Below, in pieces: positions 19,854 through 22,090 of a stretch of DNA of 22,090 nt. Under the pieces are notes generated by a model. It searched no databases and was not told the DNA's origin. It saw nothing but the letters and a program-made list of their open reading frames with translations. Location: positions 1 to 22,090 of the IMG/VR virus record IMGVR_UViG_3300048768_000026; one strand, 5' to 3'. Position numbers and translations under genes: made by a program. Numbering within the stretch: position 1 is the first letter of the stretch; the number at the start of each line of letters is the position of its first letter. This stretch comes from a virus.

Positions 19854-20249
19854 TCATCGAATCACCTGTGCTGAAATCAGATACACCAGGACTCCCCACC
19901 CGCAGATCGCCGCAAGTGCCCAGGCTTTAAGCTGACGCTCCGTGTGGCGCCATCCCGCCAGAAACTCAACTGACTGAGCCCGCCGGGCGTCAGACTCCAC
20001 GTAAGCCGAGCGCGCGGACCGTTCGGCCCTCTCGCGGGCGGCGCGCTCTTCCAGCCATCGCCGGTGGCATTCCGTGTGCGCGCTTTCGACGACGCGGCCC
20101 TCGGCGGGCGGCGCGTCTAACTCGATCCCCCATTCGTCCTTCAGTGCCGCGTGGCTATCGATAGGTTCCCGATTGCGTGCGGCGTGTGCGTTCATGGCGG
20201 CCATGATTCGCGCGTCTTCCAGCTCAGCGTCCGAATCTCCGTAGCTCAT
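19854..20249 (-). CDS. Tail-anchored membrane protein with charged helix (131 aa)
   Basis: ATG 20249 overlaps the previous stop as ATGA and has GAGGAGG upstream. The first 110 residues are acidic then strongly helical, Arg/Glu/Ala-rich (RRWLEERAARERAERSARS). A single hydrophobic segment ends the protein: WALAAICGWGVLVYLISAQVI, residues about 109-129, leaving two or fewer residues outside. The topology suggests a cytoplasmic coiled coil anchored to the inner membrane. Early phage membrane proteins can act in superinfection exclusion or replication anchoring, but nothing here proves a role. It has no signal peptide and is not spanin-like. Confidence 0.6.
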   Translation of the reverse strand: MSYGDSDAELEDARIMAAMNAHAARNREPIDSHAALKDEWGIELDAPPAEGRVVESAHTECHRRWLEERAARERAERSARSAYVESDARRAQSVEFLAGWRHTERQLKAWALAAICGWGVLVYLISAQVIR

Positions 20250-20464
20250 TCCGAGACCTCCTCGATGTAGCGCTCCTCCACCCGATGCGGAACGGTGCAA
20301 TGGTCCCATTGCACGAGCACGCGTGATCGTGGCCGTCCCTCGGGCATCGGCGGCGGAATCGTCCAGCCAAGGGCACTCCGTTTGAGTTTTCCGCCTACTC
20401 CGGCCATGATTCCGTCCGATGTAGGCCTGACGCGGAGGCTCCGCGTTTCGCGGCGGTCTACCAT
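20246..20464 (-). CDS. Small basic protein, divergent tandem copy of its upstream neighbour (72 aa)
   Basis: ATG 20464 has GGAGGTGGCCGA directly upstream and overlaps the preceding gene by 7 bp. The end of this protein (PPPMPEGR, VLVQWDH, VPHRVEERYIEEVSE) aligns with the end of the preceding protein (PPCSGQGR, AIVHWYG, VAQRIEPRYLEVAEW), so the two are probably diverged duplicates of equal length (72 aa each). N-terminal halves differ. No known family recognised. Very basic (MVDRRETRSLRVRP). Confidence 0.55.
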   Translation of the reverse strand: MVDRRETRSLRVRPTSDGIMAGVGGKLKRSALGWTIPPPMPEGRPRSRVLVQWDHCTVPHRVEERYIEEVSE

Positions 20465-20676
20465 TCGGCCACCTCCAGGTACCGCGGCTCAATGCGCTGT
20501 GCTACCTTGCGCCCGTACCAATGCACAATGGCGTCGGTGTGTTCCCGCTTCCGTCCCTGCCCGGAACACGGGGGATCCACGTGGCCGATGTCGCGCCGCG
20601 TGATACGGCCAGCGATCTTCAACCGCTCGCCTTCCTCTGTCAACCTTACACGTGCTCTGATATTCGCGTTAATCAT
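20458..20676 (-). CDS. Small basic protein, tandem paralogue (72 aa)
   Basis: ATG 20676 overlaps the resolvase stop as TAATG behind a strong GGGAGG ribosome site. The sequence begins MINANIRARVRLTEEGERL, then KIAGRITRRDIGHVDPPC and ends HWYGRKVAQRIEPRYLEVAEW. The frame extends upstream only through the resolvase gene. It shares its C-terminal pattern with the next gene. It has a single cysteine. Its basic nature and place after the resolvase hint at DNA binding, which is unproven. Confidence 0.6.
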   Translation of the reverse strand: MINANIRARVRLTEEGERLKIAGRITRRDIGHVDPPCSGQGRKREHTDAIVHWYGRKVAQRIEPRYLEVAEW

Positions 20677-21137
20677 TACTTCCTCCCAATCATATCCAAC
20701 CACGTTACAGCCACGGCCAGCGCCGCCCATTCGTCCGCAGCTATGCCGTAAGTTACGCCCGGAGTCGCCTTCCTTCCGGGCGCTCCTAGCCGGTCGATAA
20801 GCGCCTGCCGAATATTCGCATCCTTTGCGCGCGAAGAGTGGCACAGATGGTTTTTGACCACGTTTCGCGTCACGCGGGCATGGGCCGGGATGCCGAAGTC
20901 TATCGACCGCTCTATAAGCCTGCCGATCCATACGCAGGTTTCGAACACCTCAGCTCCCACCGGCATTCCGTAACTGGCAATCATCTCAATTACGCAAAGG
21001 TCGATTCCCCAGCCTTTGAATGCGCCGTCGCGAAACAGGGATTCGTTGGACACTTTCCCGTGTGCCCTGATCCGTCCATCCGCCATAACCACGTAGGCGG
21101 ACTTCTCGGGACCGGGGTCGATTGCCAAAATCTGCAT
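20676..21137 (-). CDS. RuvC-like Holliday-junction resolvase/nuclease
   Basis: A 153-aa RNase H-fold nuclease of the phage RuvC-like type. The first strand is ILAIDPGPEKSAYVV with catalytic D7; the second acidic residue is E51 in CVIEMIASYGMPVGAEVFETCVWIGR, a stretch characteristic of phage members; C-terminal acidic residues are in AKDANIR (D106) and GIAADEWAALAVAV (D135). It would cut branched DNA during replication or before packaging. AAAGGAGAG precedes ATG 21137, which overlaps the preceding stop as TAATG. Length is slightly shorter than bacterial RuvC (about 170 aa), as usual for phage versions. Confidence 0.8.
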   Translation of the reverse strand: MQILAIDPGPEKSAYVVMADGRIRAHGKVSNESLFRDGAFKGWGIDLCVIEMIASYGMPVGAEVFETCVWIGRLIERSIDFGIPAHARVTRNVVKNHLCHSSRAKDANIRQALIDRLGAPGRKATPGVTYGIAADEWAALAVAVTWLDMIGRK

Positions 21138-21694
21138 TACTCTCCTTTGCGCGTGCGGCGCTGGTGCGTGCCGCCCATTACCGCAGCGGGCGCCAAGGCC
21201 GCGGATGCTGGCTCCTCCGTTCCCATTATGATTATGCAGGCGTCACCATCATCGGCCCGGCCACTGTCGATCACGCCCGCTTCGATGCACCGAATTTCCG
21301 GCGCGGGAGTGACGATTGGTTCTTTCTTAGAGGATTCGGTTTCGGCCTTGGCATGCAAGTCCAAGCTGAGCTGCTTGTCCGTGTCGGTCATGGCGACTAC
21401 CTTGACCTCTTCTCCGGTGTCCAGCCTGATAATGCGCTTCCTTCCAGGCTCCGGCGTGTCCAACTCGATGCGGCACTCCACGTCGCGGTATTCGTGCCCG
21501 ACATTGATAAGCTGCGCCAAGCGCCCGACGATGGAGTTCTGCGCTTCGATGTCCGCCTTCATTTGGGCGTCGATCTCTTTCTTTCGTTGCTCCAGCGCTG
21601 CCTTAGTTTGAGCGGCCCTGGCTAAGTCCTTCGCCGCATCGTTGATCTCGGATTCCGAGAATTCGTACTTTAGATATTCCGTGTATTTACTCAC
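21137..21694 (-). CDS. Coiled-coil phage protein with DTGE motif (185 aa)
   Basis: GTG 21694 overlaps the previous stop as GTGA, with AGGAG upstream. The first half is a long helix (EINDAAKDLARAAQTKAALEQ, KKEIDAQMKADIEAQNSIV). It is followed by YRDVECRIELDTPEPGRKR and IIRLDTGEEVKVVAMTDTDKQL. I recall a similar layout (helix, then YRD-ECx, DTGE, M-x4-ERQ/DKQ) in early-region proteins of other phages, of unknown role. The last 60 residues are low-complexity and probably disordered. It is directly coupled to the RuvC-like gene. Confidence 0.6.
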   Translation of the reverse strand: MSKYTEYLKYEFSESEINDAAKDLARAAQTKAALEQRKKEIDAQMKADIEAQNSIVGRLAQLINVGHEYRDVECRIELDTPEPGRKRIIRLDTGEEVKVVAMTDTDKQLSLDLHAKAETESSKKEPIVTPAPEIRCIEAGVIDSGRADDGDACIIIMGTEEPASAALAPAAVMGGTHQRRTRKGE

Positions 21695-21882
21695 TTACTC
21701 GCTCCTGACTGTGACTTATTAAGTTGGTCCACGGGTCGCCGTCGTTTACCGTCCGGCCCAGAGAATAGGCAGATGATGTTCAGCAGGCCGAACAGGTAGC
21801 GCTCTTTGTCCGATTCCAGCTTGCGCGCCGCTTTGTGTCGCCGGATCTCGGCGTCGGACTTGGCATACTTACGCTTCGCCAT
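21691..21882 (-). CDS. Small basic protein (63 aa)
   Basis: ATG 21882 lies one base downstream of the tandem stop codons of the Gly-rich gene (TAATAAAATG); the ribosome site is poor. The product is Lys/Arg-rich (AKRKYAKSDAEIRRHKAARKL) with a short hydrophobic stretch (YLFGLLNIICLFSG) and a basic tail. It is coupled to the next gene by GTGA. No family recognised. Confidence 0.5.
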   Translation of the reverse strand: MAKRKYAKSDAEIRRHKAARKLESDKERYLFGLLNIICLFSGPDGKRRRPVDQLNKSQSGASK

Positions 21883-21886
21883 TTTA

Positions 21887-22090
21887 TTACGCTCTGCCGT
21901 CGCCGCTGCCGTAGCCGCTGCCTCTGCCGTAGCCGCTGCCTCTGCCGTAGCCGCTGCCGTCGCCGCTGCCGTAGCCGCTGCCGTCGCCGCTGCCGCTGCC
22001 GCTGCCGCTGCCGTCGCCGCTGCCGTCGCCGCTGCCGCTGCCGTCGCCGCTGCCGTCGCCGCTGCCGTAGCCGGTGCCGCTGCCTCTGCC
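21887..22090 (-). CDS. C-terminus of a Gly-Ser-rich repeat protein, cut by window edge
   Basis: From the right edge a minus-strand frame of 67 codons runs to tandem TAA stops (21889-21884). It reads Gly at every second position with Ser, Asp, Tyr, Arg or Thr between (GSGDGSGYGSGRG style) and ends DGRA. Glycine tails of this kind occur at the ends of some phage proteins of unknown function. The N-terminal domain lies outside, so no function can be assigned. The other two frames would give poly-Ala/Val/Thr or Arg/Gln/Arg-type sequence; the Gly frame is chosen because it ends properly just before the next gene. Confidence 0.55.
   Translation of the reverse strand, partial: GRGSGTGYGSGDGSGDGSGSGDGSGDGSGSGSGSGDGSGYGSGDGSGYGRGSGYGRGSGYGSGDGRA
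21891..22090. repeat. Hexanucleotide-type tandem repeat (GCCGCT/GCCGTC/GCCGTA family)
   Basis: About 200 bp, continuing past the window end, consist of 3-bp units gcc alternating with gct, gtc, gta, tct or ggt, mostly as 6- and 12-bp periods. On the minus strand it encodes Gly alternating with Ser/Asp/Tyr/Arg. Such an array is prone to slippage in 6-bp steps, which keeps the frame. It also marks the end of the sequence, so copy number may be an assembly artefact. Confidence 0.85.

Noticed and set aside
21891-22090. Repeat array considered as CRISPR
   Set aside because: Units are 6-12 bp without spacers or palindromic repeats; it is a low-complexity coding tract.

Overview
The window is a compact, gene-dense stretch of a tailed double-stranded DNA bacteriophage (Caudoviricetes) or prophage of a GC-rich bacterium. 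The evidence is an adjacent small and large terminase, a portal, a MuF-like minor head protein, an HK97 gp10-like protein and tail-fibre-type proteins, next to a replisome organiser, a RuvC-like resolvase and DNA methyltransferases. No integrase, repressor, rRNA or tRNA is visible, so lifestyle cannot be settled. Signal peptides ending in Ala-Gln on the fibre-like proteins resemble secreted proteins of Acidobacteriota; a soil acidobacterial host is a weak inference only.

Almost everything is transcribed leftward (minus strand), so gene order reads from high to low coordinates. (1) 22090-18970: an early/replication block with a Gly-Ser-rich protein cut by the right edge, small unknown proteins, a RuvC-like nuclease and a strong sigma70-type promoter (TTGACA-N17-CATAAT, 19078-19106) in front of the replisome organiser. 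(2) 18288-14470: small zinc-ribbon proteins and two DNA methyltransferases, one fused to a ParB-like domain. (3) 14489-12901: small and large terminase. (4) 12776-8960: a cargo island of three family-2 glycosyltransferases, a SAM methyltransferase and small proteins, wedged between terminase and portal. (5) 8952-5521: portal, a KTSC-like protein, and a minor head protein that looks split over two reading frames. (6) 5449-4316: an HNH endonuclease, then a two-gene cassette in the opposite orientation (53-aa protein plus HK97 gp10-like protein), then a divergent small minus-strand gene. (7) 3997-1: three consecutive fibre-like proteins (chitin-binding-like, collagen-like, YadA-like repeat), each beginning with a textbook Sec signal peptide; the last is cut by the left edge.

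Translation is tightly coupled: most junctions are ATGA, GTGA or TAATG overlaps, and several links in the chain are micro-ORFs of 15-31 codons that fill exactly the space between two larger genes. Three genes lacking a Shine-Dalgarno sequence (portal, the 105-aa gene, the 53-aa plus-strand gene) instead have a TATAAT/TAAAAT box six bases before the ATG, as expected for leaderless transcripts. No major capsid, scaffold, protease, tape-measure or lysis gene was recognised; these must lie outside the window or be unrecognisable by eye.

The most unusual points are the three signal-peptide-bearing fibre proteins, the divergent leaderless promoter pair around the inverted gp10 cassette, the exactly fitting micro-ORFs, and the sugar-transfer island inside the packaging/head block.
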